Origin: Lachnospiraceae bacterium
GTDB taxonomy: Bacteria; Bacillota; Clostridia; Lachnospirales; Lachnospiraceae
Direction: 5' to 3'
Assembly: GCA_024404675.1 (NCBI GenBank)
Contig: JAKSPO010000001.1
Span: 62,001-126,000, forward strand
DNA length: 64,000 nt
The notes beneath the pieces are model-generated. The model made no database searches and was not told the DNA's origin. It saw only the letters and a program-made list of their open reading frames with translations. The position numbers and the translations under genes are program-made. Positions 63,967 to 64,000 of this stretch are shown piece by piece (the stretch's first letter is position 1; each line of letters begins with the position of its first letter).

Positions 63967-64000
63967 CATGGTTTTAGGATATTAAACGAAAAGGATTACC

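Overview
The window reads as a chromosome segment from a Gram-positive, low-to-mid G+C anaerobe of the class Clostridia, most likely a Lachnospiraceae member. The reasons are: strong AGGAGG ribosome-binding sites; sigma-A type promoters (TTGACA/TATAAT with 17-bp spacing) and many intrinsic terminators; an ftsZ tail ending in IPDFLQ; a clostripain-type peptidase; a secG-rnr-smpB-ssrA cluster; and a gapA-pgk-tpiA-gpmI glycolytic block. This is inferred from gene content only.

Layout. 1-2.8 kb: end of a division cluster (ftsW end, divIB, ftsZ). 3-17.6 kb: envelope and surface functions: a membrane NDP-sugar dehydratase/epimerase, a membrane-anchored clostripain-like peptidase, a chymotrypsin-fold protein with Cys in place of the catalytic Ser, a sugar-kinase-like protein, a surface alpha/beta hydrolase, glmM, a hexapeptide acyltransferase, an LCP cell-wall ligase and an HD-GYP protein. 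17.8-23.2 kb: glnS, two conserved proteins of unknown function, guaB and a PGRP/amidase-2 enzyme. 23.3-29.5 kb (minus strand): a Tet(M)-like translational GTPase fused to a Rae1/YacP-type NYN nuclease domain, a MacB-like ABC exporter and dCMP deaminase. 29.7-35.7 kb: glyA, topB, alr, yicC, rpoZ. 36.1-50.7 kb: gapA, pgk, tpiA, an oligopeptide ABC transporter (oppABCDF) whose subunits carry unusual extra domains, an ApbE-like protein and gpmI.

50.9-57.7 kb is an accessory island. It holds an IS30 remnant, a frameshifted ISLre2-type transposase, and at least five two-gene or RNA/protein conflict modules: RelE-like/antitoxin, a type III ToxIN-like system with a frameshifted toxin, ComF-PRTase-like/DprA-like, DUF4160/DUF2442 and BrnTA with a frameshifted toxin. 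Three modules are preceded by versions of one structured leader (two copies about 96% alike, one diverged with compensatory base changes). Each leader ends in a hairpin that takes in the ribosome-binding site. A fourth leader shares that last hairpin. An 88-bp repeat with 14-bp terminal inverted repeats lies on each side of the BrnTA module. The leader family is the strongest candidate for something undescribed.

57.7-64 kb returns to core genes: secG, an array of nested hairpins capped by C-GAA-G loops, rnr, smpB, a CBS/DRTGG-type inorganic pyrophosphatase, tmRNA (ssrA, tag ADNNLAFAA) and a short GntR/YtrA-type regulator. RNase R, SmpB and tmRNA together make the trans-translation pathway. 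The GTPase-NYN fusion and the toxin modules also point at the ribosome or mRNA, so ribosome rescue and mRNA cleavage recur across the window.
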